Of a stretch of 64,000 bases of DNA, positions 41,787 through 54,400 are shown piece after piece (within the stretch, counting starts at the first letter, position 1; each line of letters starts with the position of its first letter). The notes beneath the pieces were generated by a model. That model saw only the letters and a program-made list of their open reading frames with translations. It was not told the DNA's origin and did not search any database. The DNA is taken from positions 62,001-126,000 of the forward strand of contig JAQSEB010000089.1 in NCBI GenBank assembly GCA_030063045.1. Reading direction: 5' to 3'. The DNA is from Pratylenchus scribneri (taxonomy: Eukaryota; Nematoda; Chromadorea; Rhabditida; Pratylenchidae). Position numbers and translations under genes: made by a program.

Positions 41787-43363
41787 TTATTATTTTTGTT
41801 ATTTTTCCTCAATTCAACACTTTGTTATCGTTTACCAACACTTGGTCTTTTTCCTAAATTTTTTATGTGGCTTCCTAAATTTTTATTGGCTCTAATTTTT
41901 TATGGGACACCAATTTTCTTCCATGCTGATAATCTGGCCACAATATTCCTCTTAGCAAATCGATTCACATCCGTTGCTTGTCCAATTGTCCATCGAAAGG
42001 TAAAATGAAGAGTGTGATTCACAGTTACGTTTAAAAAATGGAATGAGTAATATCCAAAGCATAAGCAAAAAGAAATAATGATATTTTATACTTTGATATA
42101 TTAATTAAGATTTGATCAATTTTTTTTTTATTATGAATCCGCAATTTTTTTTAATTCTCCTTGATTTTAAGACAATGTAATATATTTAAATATAATTTTT
42201 CGGTTGGCCGACACTTGCGGACCCGACACTTGCGGACGAAATTGTCTGGAGCCGAGGGTGGTAAAGCTTAAGTGACATTGTTTATAGCATATTATTATGC
42301 ATAAAATTAGCTACAAAATGGCATCAAGTTTGGCAAATTTTGATGAGTATTCACCGAGTTATGGCCAAAAATCATTTATTTAATTAAAATTGCGATTTTG
42401 ACGGTCTTTTGGTCATAACTCGGTGAATATTCAACATTGACCAAAACTTTTAATGTCACTTCGTAGCTAATTTTATGCCTAATTATATGCTATAAACATT
42501 GCTGCCATTCTAGCTTTACCACCTTCGGCTCCAGATCATTTCGTCCCGCAAGTGTCGGGTCCGCAAGTGTCGCTGTACGTTTTTCAATAAAATTCCAGAT
42601 TTGGAAAATTTTATTCCCCATCTGTACTTTTCTGACCTACTCCATTCCAATCATTTCAATTGCATTCATTTTTGACACAAATATTTCTGCAATTGTCGAC
42701 ACAATTAATGGAACAACAATTATTTCCATCAATCCGGATCGGGGATATGTGCGAATTATTTAATTATTAAGTATTAACATTTTAATATATTTAAAAGGAA
42801 AACCGAATTTACGAAGGAGCCGCCCAACAAGACACCTTTTCAGCATTTGTTTTCATGGGAATTTCTGTGCTCCTAATTTGGGCCTCTTAATTGCATATAT
42901 TCGAGCAAAGCAGTACAATACAAAGCAACAAGAGACAGCAGGAAAGAGGTGAAAAAAAGGATTCTGATTTACACAGTAATAACGTTCCTTGGTCATGCAT
43001 TAATTGCGTCCAATTTTGTGAGTAATTTTTTTTAGAATTTAATTTTTCATATTTCTCAATTCACAGATAATTGTCCTCATACTCTCCAGTTTGCCAGATT
43101 TGACTCCGCTCTATGCATGGTTTTCACATAGCACATGGATAATCGACTCCAGTTGTGTTGCACTCCCTTCTTTTCTTCTTCTTTGGGCTTCGATTAAAAT
43201 TCGCATACAGCTGGTCAAAGATTTAAAATTCATTTTCCCCTTTTTGCCTATTACAATTCCTGGAACGCGTCAAACTCGAGTTCAAGTTATTTCTTCAATC
43301 GGAAAATTGCATACAACAACCACGATATCAGATGTAAAAGAAAGACAAGAGCGACAAAAATGA
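41787..43363 (+). pseudogene. srg-class serpentine chemoreceptor, degenerate
   Basis: The srg family are nematode seven-pass receptors expected in chemosensory membranes. Visible exons are 41787-41999, 42599-42748, 42798-43017 and 43067-43363 (TGA). Exon 1 has a membrane segment and the family-type loop ANRFTSVACPIVH, joining in phase to IWKILFPICTF. Later exons give two to three further hydrophobic segments (GHALIASNF, IIVLILSSL, LPSFLLLWASIKI). Three defects suggest a pseudogene. No ATG or first two membrane segments are present upstream; the frame is open only from 41787. Exon 3 changes frame near 42870 (MGIS to NLGLLIAYIRAKQYN) and again near 42950, by an A7 run (ETAGKR to EVKKRILIYT). 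Intron 1 carries a foldback transposon. Sequencing error in the A run could explain one shift. Confidence 0.72.
42209..42572. mobile_element. 364-bp foldback (long inverted repeat) element
   Basis: The two halves are reverse complements over nearly their whole length, about 165-180 bp per arm, with a loop near 42378-42398. Both ends begin CGACACTTGCGGACCCGACA, and each end contains the 11-mer CGACACTTGCG twice in tandem. Internal matching blocks include GGAGCCGAGGGTGGTAAAGC, TTTATAGCATA, AAAATTAGCTAC and CACCGAGTTATGGCCAAAA. There is no coding capacity and no clear target duplication. It lies inside intron 1 of the srg-like gene, just upstream of the exon 2 acceptor. It is probably a non-autonomous DNA transposon (MITE/foldback). 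Confidence 0.9.
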
Positions 43364-44240
43364 ATCCATTTTAGTTTATTTAAATTACTCAATATAGTAT
43401 TTTGGTTATTAATTTCAATTTTATTCTTATATCAACTTTTAAATTTTTTGAATTGCACTTTAAAAAAAATTTTTTCAGAAAAAATTATTATAAATATATA
43501 ATTGCCAATTCAATTAATGAAAATAATAATAAATGGTAATTTTCGATATTTTTGGATGGAATGAATGTTATTCAACAATTGTTTGCAACGGGTCAAGGGC
43601 AACTCGTACATTTGCAACTCGTACAGGGTGGGAATAAGTAAACACATACATAATGTAATTAGCGTTTCTGATTTGAAAAATTGGATTAAAAATTGGTTTA
43701 GAGGGGTTAAAACAAATTTAGAATAAAATCACATAAAGTAAATATATTATGCTGAATCTATTGAACCTATTTTTGGAAAGATTTAGAAGTAAACCAAGCT
43801 GGATAGTGAAATTCCATAAATGGATGCGCGCATTCCGTACGGGGTCAATTTCTGCAAATAATGTATTCATTGTCATTGATCAAAAGCAAATGGATTTAAC
43901 ACAAAAATTGAAATGAATTGACATTGACAGTGGATAAGAAAATGAAATTTTAATTAAAGCTTAATCTGATGATATATTTTTATTCAATTTTTTATCGGAC
44001 TAATAAATATAAAATTTTGAATTTAAATCAATTATTTTCTCATATTTATGAGAGACAATTTTGGTATTTAAATATTAGTAAATTAAATTTTTAAAAAGCT
44101 TTATTTATTTTAATGTATGAATTCACATTTCTTGAGGAATAGCCCTTTATAATTTTTATTAAAATCAATAAAACCATATTTTCATTAAATTAGCAATCTC
44201 ACTTATTATAAAAGGAGAGAAATTTTTATCCATTTTACTA
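43364..44240. other. Spacer, no gene seen
   Basis: A/T-rich spacer after the srg-like stop codon. A possible polyadenylation signal AATAAA occurs near 43528. A short patch near 43590-43640 repeats CAACTCGTACA twice about 20 bp apart. No supported coding frame. Confidence 0.5.
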
Positions 44241-45209
44241 ATTAATTATCCTTTGCCCCTTCGTTTCCTTCTTCCTTGCTCCAATTTGCGCATTCTACAA
44301 TCACGCAAATATCTCTTTTCCCACGTACGGCACTGCTTCATTGTGAGAGTTCTCTCAATCCCAAAGCAAAAACACACAGAGAGGCACAAATTTATTCCCA
44401 TTATAAATTGTAAAAACATTTATTATTCTTTATGTTGTTCATTTAAGGGCATTTTTTCCTTAAATCTTCAAAATCGATTTTTCCGCGTACCAAAGGAATT
44501 TTTAAAATTAAAAATTAAAAAAAAAATTTAAAATAAAATTAAACTAGTTGTGTTTTTCCGAATATTTAAGTCAAATTTTTTCCAATTTTTTTGCGAATTT
44601 TTACAAATAGTAAAATGCCATTTTTTGTTAAAAATGCCATTTTTCACGAATAACAAATTTTGGATTAGTCTCACATTCTCAGCCTGTGGGCATGTCACCA
44701 AATCTCCATGACAAAACATAAAACCCTGCCAAAATTATGTTGGCACCCTCCGGAAATTGACATTCTTTTGTTCTCTTGGCAAATTCGCACCCATTGGCAT
44801 TCATTAGACGCGATTTTTTCATTTCCTTAACATCTTCACCGGCTCTAGGCCCATATATCAATAGGGCGCATTTTGCCTTTGAATCTGGACTTATTAAAAT
44901 AATAATTAGTTGCGAGACAAAGACATATAGCCCCGAAGCAAAAATGAAAAGACAATAGGTAAGCCTCTAGAAATAAAGGATAAAGGAATCATTATCGTAT
45001 CCACATTCCACATCCATCTTCATCTTCAAATAATCGCCGATATTATGTTTTATTAAGCAGAGCCACTTTTCTTGTAATAATAAGTTTAAGTACGCTGAAA
45101 TCCATTCTTTATTCGCATATTCCCTTCGAAATTCCACATTGATATTTGTTTGTTTTTCTAAACAAAAAATTCCCCAATTATTGGCGTCCATATATGAAAG
45201 CCATTTATT
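44240..45209 (-). CDS. Possible minus-strand gene or pseudogene, unrecognised
   Basis: Three minus-strand segments have coding-like composition. Segment 1 (45209 to about 45000) reads KWLSYMDANNWGIF, then EWISAYLNLLLQEKWLCLI, then DVECGYDNDSF. Segment 2 (about 44993 to 44679) is in the same frame after one TAG that lies in TTTATTTCTAG. It has a hydrophobic stretch (YCLFIFASGLYVF, then LIIILI), then paired cysteines (KCALLIYGP, ANGCEF, TKECQFPEG) and a second hydrophobic stretch. Segment 3 (about 44363 to 44240) ends in a Cys and basic tail, MKQCRTWEKRYLRDCRMRKL to TAA. The TAG may be an intron acceptor (I found no convincing partner donor) or a disabling stop. Phases between segments 2 and 3 do not join cleanly. 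It suggests a small membrane protein, but I cannot name a family. Confidence 0.35.
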
Positions 45210-45401
45210 TTTATATTAATCTCAATAGCATTTTAGCAACTAAAAACAATTCTATTCGACCGGTGGCCATATAGTCCGAAGTAGAAAGGTTAAATAAGTT
45301 CGAGGAAAAATTTTGTGTCATTGTCAAAAGTCACGAATATTACTGCTAGTGGCGAACAAATCAAACTTCATAAAAACAAAAAACAACGGAAGTGGAGAAT
45401 A

Positions 45402-48400
45402 ATGCCGGCAGCCGCCGATACACCAGTGGGAAGTGCGTGGCGAAGGGCATCACTCTTGTGAGTTTGTTTGGATTTTGGACATATGATTAAAACGTGCACG
45501 CAAAATTTTAATTGATCTTGAAGGAAGGTGAAAAATTAAAATTGAAGATAATTTCAAGGGGAATATGGGTGAAATGAACGAATGGTTCATATGAGATCGT
45601 TGATTATTTTTTATTTATTAGTTAATTTTTAACTAGTAACTCAATATAACAATAGCCAATTTGGAAAAGGGATATAAAATTCGAAAAGTCTGAGTTTCCT
45701 CTATAAAATAGCATTTTGAAATTAATAATTAAAAATATCTAAAATCAAAAATAATTTAAAAAACTTGGAAGCTGGTGGAAATAAAATAAATTCTTCAGGA
45801 AAAAAAAAGACCGCATTTCTACAAAAATAGTTTAAAATTCTTAATTAAATAAAAATTCCTTACAAATTAAATTTATCATTTTTAATTTACATATAAAATT
45901 CTCTATAGAAAGAGATGGTATAAAATTTTTATTTAATAGTTTGCCAAAATGCGGGTAGGGGTAGGGGCAGTAAGTACCAAAAGCCAATGCTGATATTATG
46001 AATAGGCGGTATTCTCATTGCCCTCGTTGCTATTCAAGCAAGAATTATGAAATCAAGTACAATAGGTGTCACAAAAAACACAATGGGCCAGCATATTTGA
46101 CCATTTCCATGGTAGCTTTTTCAAAAAAATGTTCCAAAGATTATTTTGAAATTTTGACATTTTTTACCAAAAAACATTTATATGGACTAGAATTTTTCTA
46201 TAATCGTTCTTATTTATTATAATTTCGGAAAATGGGAATTTTTATTTTTCATCGAAAAAGCTTTTACCGAAAAATTCTATTTTATCTTAAAAAAGCCATT
46301 GAATTTCCACTCGGATGACCAAATAAAATTGATAGAAATGTTTAAAAAAAATTAATGTTGCTGCTCTCCTCTTTTAAGGCAAAAAGTTCATAAATAAGTC
46401 TTTTGCTTTTTTCATGAATTGTTCTTTTGAAATTTTCCATAAATCCTCTCAATATTCAATTCATATAATCGGAAATTTTATTGGCTTAAAAGCATTTTTG
46501 GCCAAGAATATTATTCTAGTTTGCAAATTTCAGAGTTATGGACTAAAATTTATTAGCAGCTAATTTAGTGATTCTTTTATCAGTTATCATCCATTTTTTC
46601 TTTTTAATCCAAATTTTAAGGGTTTTAAAATGCAATATTTTCTGGCAAAAAAATTTACGGCTTAACCAAAAATATAAATTATAGCATTTTTTGCCGCCTC
46701 CTTTCTCGAATTTTAGTGAAAAAAGAAAATTGGAGAAGAAGCCAATTTTGAAACGTGCCGCAAGCCCATTTTTCATTGCCCCCTTCCCCCGTGGTTTGTC
46801 GAATATTTAATCACTTCGCTCATCCATTTCATACGCACATTTTTACATATTCTTCAAATTTATTCATTTTGAAGGATATTTTTCCCAAAATTTAAAAAAA
46901 ACCACCTATTTTTGGGTATCTATGTGTTCCCCCAAAAAATATAGAAAAATGTAATTTTTTGGAATAAATTTTTTAAATAATCCAACTAAATTTCCTATTA
47001 ATTTACACAAAAATGAAATTAAATTACAAAATTCTTTCGTGTCAAACATTAATCATTTTTTGTGGTCATATAACTAGGTCATATCAGACTTCTTTAAGAT
47101 TCCCTTACCCCAAGCCTCTAATCCCATCCTGCCCTGAACCTAACCCTGAGCTCTAATATCTAATTATGGCCAAGTTATTAGGCCTCAAATATATAATATT
47201 TTTCGATATGAAAGAATTTGGGCAAATTAATTAATTTTTTCGGCAAATTAATATTTACCCCTTTTTACTAAACCTAAAATTTTCTTTTAAAACCATTCCC
47301 CAATTTGTTGCGGGATCATTGTAAAAGATTTCCGTTCCTGTGTAGTTGAATGAATGCCAATGCCAAGAAAGGGAGAGAAAAAGCATAAAAAATCTGCAAT
47401 AAACATTGACCCACCTATATCATATTCAACGATTAAGGAAATTAAGTGGAGCTAATTGAATATTTTATACTAATAAATAAATTGGCTATACATCGTTGAA
47501 TGCTGATCTAAACTTTAAACAAATGAAACCACTAAATCGAAGGCTGTCAATTTAAAGTAATTTATTTTCAGAATTTACAAAACCAAAGACCAATCTTTTA
47601 AATCCCTCTAAATTTGTTGCATCGGCTTCTAAAAGGCATTTCCGTTCCAACACCCGAAAGATCCTATTTTAGAGAGGTTATGTGCCAAAAAGCAATCGGA
47701 AAATGATATTACCCTCTAAAAATTGGTTTTAAATTAGAAAATATGTTACGAAGAGAGTCCAATCTCCAATCTCCATCCATCTTCTGCATTGCTGGCACCC
47801 TCTCTAAAAGCCATCAAATCCAAAAAGGAAATGGAGGGGGGGGGGGGGGGGGGATTGAGGAAAAGGGAGGGGGATAGAAAATGAGAATTGGATGGAAAGG
47901 TGGTGGCAAAAGGGGGCACAGGATGTTTTGCGGACAGGCCCAAGAGTAAGGATTTATGGCCAATGCCAACGACATGGTGGCTCTAAAACCAATCTCCTCC
48001 TTTTCTTTCCTTTGCCTTCTTAGAACCCCGCGCTCACCTAAACCTCCATAATCCAGTGTGCCCTTGAGGGCTTTTTACATCTTCCCTCAGGGCATATATT
48101 TATTTTACCGTGTCACATAACGTGAAAAACACACACACAAAAATTGCTTCATCATTCAGCGCGGCCGTCACCGGCTCGGAGCCATTGGCTCGAACCGCTG
48201 CAGTTGCCACAGCCGGTGCCACCACAGACATGTTCTTCCATGCAACATTGGCCAGGACATTCATTTCGGCATTGCGTGTTCGAGGTAACAAAATTTTTGC
48301 GAAATTAACAAAATTGGTTTTACTTAAAGAACTTGTGTCCCATTGTTTCAAAACTAGAGAAAAATGATGGGTCCAACTTATGAGAACACGGTCAACTGGG

Positions 48401-51400
48401 CGACGGCGCTTGTAGCTAATTAAGAGCTAAACCGATAGTGTTGATTTTGGTATTAAAATAAATGGTGCATTTCCTGCTATTGATTGATAAAAAATTATTT
48501 GGTTGGTTAAGATTTGGTGGATTTGTGTTAGAAAAACCGTGAAAATTCGTAAAATTTATAATAATAGTCTTATTTAAAAGTTTTTAAAGTACAACTCTGT
48601 TAATTCTGAACTAAACCAAATAAATTTTATATCAATCGATAGCCAGAAAGTGAGCTCTTTAATTTGATACAAAAAACAAGAATCATCAATATTGGTTTTG
48701 CTCTTAATTAGCTACAAGCGCCGTCGCCCATCAGTTGGGACATCGTTATCGATTAACATTTTCTAAACAAAATTGAGAAGAATTGATTGAAGAAATAATT
48801 AATGGATTTTATAATAATAATTTCAAAAATTTATGATCAAAAAAAGCAGCAAAATAGGGCGAAAAAATCGGGAAATTTTCATCAATCATTTTAATATAAA
48901 AAATTTTACAAAAAAGTTAAAACAAATGACCACTATTTGTTTAGCTTTTTCATTAATTACTCATTAGATTAGATGTACGTGTGAATAAAAAAGAATAAGA
49001 AAAATTAAGCCATTTGGCTGGTGCTGCTCGTTGGAATAAAAGAGAAATGAGCGAGAGAGGCGAGAATTTAGGAGAGAGAGTATGCGAGGGACATCGTTAT
49101 CGATTAACATTTTCTAAACAAAATTGAGAAGAATTGATTGAAGAAATAATTAATGGATTTTATAATAATAATTTCAAAAATTTATGATCAAAAAAAGCAG
49201 CAAAATAGGGCGAAAAAATCGGGAAATTTTCATCAATCATTTTAATATAAAAAATTTTACAAAAAAGTTAAAACAAATGACCACTATTTGTTTAGCTTTT
49301 TCATTAATTACTCATTAGATTAGATGTACGTGTGAATAAAAAAGAATAAGAAAAATTAAGCCATTTGGCTGGTGCTGCTCGTTGGAATAAAAGAGAAATG
49401 AGCGAGAGAGGCGAGAATTTAGGAGAGAGAGTATGCGAATTTTGTGCTGCCTCTAAGCCAATTCCCTTGTTCTACATTCAGCTGCTGTTTGCTTCCCACA
49501 AACAATTTTCCCTCAGTGATTGGGAAAAAGGCAGCATTTTGTGGAACATATTGTTTGGTCAATAGGACCTAGTTTAGATAATGGTATATAATAATTTTTG
49601 GAACGGGGGATTTTTAATCCCCTTTAAAATTGTTCTTGAATAGATTTCGGTCTCATCAGTCTATTTTTTGATAATGACAGATTATAAAAAGAAATTATAT
49701 ATTGAAGCTATAAAAGCAAATATGCGGCGAGAAAAAGGGTAGAGAATTTTTTTGAAAATATTTTCGGATTAAAAAACTTATTTTATTTATAATACTTAAA
49801 ACAGTATGATTTTACATTAATAATTTTTTATTAATCTATGAATATAGAAATTTTAAGCGAATGATTCAAAAAAGAAAAAAATTTTTATTTTGAGAATATT
49901 TGTATAAAAAAATATAGAACATTTTTATTTTTACTTATTATATTTTATCTATTTTTATTTTGTTCATTTTCATTTGTTTCTCACATATAAAAAATTTTTT
50001 TAGTTCCTAGTTTAATTACTGGTTTAATATTTATTGATGCCGGTCGGAATTGATTATAAAATGTGGGCAATAAATTGTCTCATAAATCTTATTAAATTAA
50101 GAAAATTTGCCACTCACTTTATGAACAATTTTAAGGGGGATTAAGCGCAACCCCCCGTTCCAAAAATTATTTTAAATTTTATATTTTGGCATAATGATAT
50201 TGTAAATTCTATAAAAATGCTTTCTTTTCCCAATCTACTAGGGAAAAATGTTTGTGGGAAGCAAACAGCTGCTGAATGTAGAACAAGGGAATTGGCTTAG
50301 AGGCAGCACAAAATTCGCATACTCTCTCGCCCAAATTCACGTTTCTCTAGCTCGCTCATTTATTCCACCGACCATCGCTTGCCGTTGGGTGATTTTTCTT
50401 TCTAATTTCCATCAAAAAACTAATGCAAAAAAGCTACACTAATTATTAACTTTAAAACATTAAATTATAATTTTTCTGTAGAGCATTTTGGTATCAAAAT
50501 TATTGATCTCAAAATTAAATTAACCAATGCTGCCTAATTTTTGGACCTATTTCAATTTATTTTTTTTTTTGATCTCAGCTTTTTGCCAATTTCAATTAAA
50601 TCTATAATTAATTTTTTCTTTAATTAATTTTCAGTTGAAAAATTGTTACACAATATTTGGATGGGAAAATTTCGTTTCGCTATTTAATTAAATATTTCTC
50701 TGAAATTATTTAATTTTTCCTCGGGGAAAATTAACTCCAATTCCAATTTCCACCATTATCCAAATTTTTTACGCAGGTGATGATGACATTGTAGATCGTC
50801 TCAATTATTACTATACGCCAATTATGTTGGCCATTGCCTGTTTGGTTGTTTCGGCAAAGCAATTTGGTGGTTCCCCCATTGAATGTTGGGTGAATCCCCA
50901 TTCAAGGGAGAGCATGGAGCAGTACATTGAGGCATTCTGCTGGATTCAGAATACGTATTGGTGAGTATTAAGACTTAAATTTGGGATTATTTGATTTTGT
51001 GTTTTGGCCAAATATCTTAATAATTTCTTAATTAGGTATATAATATTTAGTCTATGTATTCGGTTTTTTGTCAATTTCATTCTATTAATTAATTAACAAG
51101 AAAAATATATTAAAATTATGGTTTTGATTAGAAATTTGTAGTGCCAAAAAATGGGCAAAACATTTCAAAATCGCGCAATTTTATATTTGGCCTTATGTTT
51201 TTGGTCAATTATTTTTTATAGATTATTTTGAATTTAAAAAGCTCAACAGAAAGAACTTAATTTAATGTAAAAATTTATTAATTGTCTAAAAATTGTAAGA
51301 TATTGGACCAATACATAAAAATTCGGATAGCCTTAATGACAACGAAATTGCTAAAAAAATTGTAATTTTTCATTACCATTAGGGTTCCAATGTACGAGCA

Positions 51401-54400
51401 CATTCCGGACAGCCATGAGAGACGAGAGGAACAACAAATTGGCTATTATCAATGGGTAAAAGAGGGGCTAAAAGGAGGTAAAGCAATTCGGCTTTTTTAA
51501 TCTGCCTTAATCTGACACTTTTCTGTCGAATTCGAGAGATTTTGCTGTCACCAATCCGAAAATTTAATTTCATAGGGCTCTAGCCTAGAGTATAAAATTA
51601 TTGCTTCTTTCAATTTTACTCATCAAAATTCCCTTTCTAATTAATTACTTCCAATTTTTTGTGCAGGTTCCGTTCATTTTGATTGCTCAAGCATTGATGT
51701 TCTCATTGCCTTGCATTCTTTGGCGATTGCTGAATTGGCAAAATGGTAAAATTTTAAATTTTATTTTCTTTAGAATATCAGAAAATTAAAAACGAAATTG
51801 AAATTGTGTTTAGAACTAGGGATTCGTTTCTAATTTAGGCCTTGATTTAGGTAAAAAAATTAATATCTTAGTGTTCCATTTTGATTTTGAGTCAAATTTT
51901 AGAAAAGCAAAAAAAATTCGATTAAAAATTCTTTTTGGCTTTTCCGTATAAATAATAAGAAGAAATAAAAATTGTAAGATAAAAGAATAGAGAATCTATT
52001 ATTTTTCCCTGAAGTAAAATTGCTTATGCGAATAATAAGACAAAAAATTAGAATTATTTTATAATTTTACCTTGAGGGAATAATCAATCTTTAGCTTAAT
52101 GAATTCATAAAATTCTATGAAAACTTTACTATTTTTAAATTTTAGGTTATTCGGATTTTTCGACAAATACAAAAATTTTCCTTTAACGCCTTCATATTTA
52201 TCTAATTAAATCTGATAAAAATTCGCCCTATTTAAGGTGCAAATATTCAACATTTAATTTCGGCTGCGGATGAAGCACGCACAATTTTGGATCCAAATGA
52301 ACGGGAAAAAGTGTTACAAGCAGTGGCCGGTACATTCGTTGAAATGATCGACCTCCGGGATGTGGGCAGTCAACCGCATCCATCGGCATCCATGCTGGCC
52401 AAATTTAGGCCAACCAGGTCCATAAAAATCATTTAATAAAAAAATGAATGCAAAAAAAAGAAATAAAAAATATGAAAAATTTGCCTATAAGCGATTCTCA
52501 AATTTTTTTTTCGGATTTTCCAAAAATTTTTCTGATTTACTAACATTTTAAATTGAACTTCATTTTTAGAAATTCGCCAATATCTTTTAGGATTATTATT
52601 CTTATTTTCTTGACAAAAAATAAAAATTTTCGAATTATCCTTAAATTTGAAAAATTAATTAGTGTTGATGAATTTAAGGGGATTAAAAAAATTTCCCCGT
52701 TCCAAAAATTATTCAATATAAAAACCTAATCATGATCAAATACCCTCTCTCCTTTTATTTCGGTTATTCTCTATTTACTAGGGCAAAATGTTTGTGGGAA
52801 GCAAACAGCAGCTGAATGGAGAAGAAGGGAATTGGCTTGAAGGCAGCACAAAATTCGCATATTCTCTCAGTGAAATTCGTGCTTCTCTGGCTCCTGTTTT
52901 CTTTTTTGGTTCCAGTTACACTGAGCATCACAGTTTCTGCTGCTGGTTTTGCCAAGTGGATAGATAAAATAGAGAAGAGAGAAACCCTGCCATAAAACCC
53001 ACCCATAGGCAGGCGATGCTAAGCGGCAAAAAAACAGCGAGTGTGAGAAGCGCGAATTTGGGTGAGAGAATATGAGAATTGGGTGTTGCCTTCATGCCAC
53101 TTCCCCTTCTTCTTTTTCCAGTTGGTGTTTGCTTCCCACAAACATTTTTCCCGCATAAATTAGGAAAAGGCATTATTTCTTGTATTTTTTATTCTTCGTT
53201 TTGGACGTTTCGTTTTTTGGGAGTATAGATTAATTTTTGGAACGGGGGATTTTTATTCCCAGAAAATTATTTTATTAATTGACTTTTCTAAAAATCCGAA
53301 TAAGTTTGTTTTATTATTATTTTTTATTAAAATTTTTGGTTATCAGCTCCACGTATTTTATTGGCTAATATTTCAACAACTTTCAAGCTATTAAAAAATT
53401 CCATACCTTAGGAATTAGTAAAAAAATTTTTCAATTTTGTATTTTGATCGGAATCGGAACGGAATCAAAACATCGGAAAATTTTCACAATCCGTTTATGA
53501 ATTATTATTCTCATACTAACTTTAAAAAATAAGGAATTTTCCAAATATTTAGAAGTTGAATTGTGAAGAATTTAAGGGGATAAAAAATTCCCCGCTCCAA
53601 AAATTAGTATAACTCGAAATCGAAATTTGACTCGGAATCGAAACGAAACATTTTTACTTCATTTATCTCTTTATTTTACCAATTTGTGAGGGAAAAATGT
53701 TTGTGAGAAGCAAATAGCTGCTGAATGGAGAATAAGGGAATTGGCTTGAAGGCAGCATAAAATTCGCATATTCTCTCACCCAAATTGCAATCTCTGGCTC
53801 TAGTTTTCTCTTTTATTCCACCGAACATCACAACTCTGGGTTTATGCCTTGTAGTAAATAGAGAAAAGATTTAGCAAGCCCCATGGACCATAGGCAGCAA
53901 TTGTCATACAAAAAAATGGCGGGCTAGAGAGGTGCGAATTTCTCCGAGAGAGCATGAAAATTGTGTGCTGTCTTCAAGCCACTTCCCTTCAGGTGTTGCA
54001 CAAAATTTGAGACGTCCGTCCTCTCGTCCGTCCCCTATTTTTCATTTTTTCTCTCGTCCGTCCTCTCGTCCCGTTCTCGTCCTTTCTCGTCTTTCAATAA
54101 ATTTTTAAAAATTTCAAAAATGCATAAAAAAAGAAAATAAAATTTATTCATGGAAATTGGAATAGCTAAATATAGGGCAATAATATAATAAAACTAATGC
54201 AAATAATGGATGTATTTATTTTTTTATTGATTTTCTTTTGCCTATCGCCTGTCTTTTTTGCCTTTTTCTGTCGTCTCGTCCTTTCTTTTATCGCTCGTCC
54301 GTCCTCTCGTCCGTCCCCTCTTTTTTAATTTTCGCTCGTCCGTCCTCTCGTCCGTCCTGCTTTTTCAAATTTTCGCTCGTCCGTCCTTCTTTACTAAGGA

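Larger units (their letters stand above)
45458..48159. other. Innexin intron 1: content
   Basis: A 2.7-kb intron if the first exon is real. It holds an unassigned 74-codon frame at 45998-46222 (Cys pattern [17 protein letters not shown], low support), a TIR element at 47027-47217, and an 18-base G tract at 47836-47853. A minus-strand frame at 46543-46776 and a proline-run frame at 47746-47943 are composition artefacts. If ATG 48230 is the true start instead, this region is the upstream promoter and 5' flank. Confidence 0.5.

Noticed and set aside
47746..47943. 65-codon minus-strand frame with a proline run
   Set aside because: Prolines come from the G18 tract read in reverse; no other protein character.
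48100..48351. 83-codon minus-strand frame opposite innexin exon 2
   Set aside because: The plus strand has the phase-matched innexin exon; the minus frame is a shadow.
52764..53173. Minus-strand frames of 80 and 81 codons in an innexin intron
   Set aside because: They translate the inverted arms of the family N element; similar peptides recur at 49365 and 54258 because the DNA is repeated.
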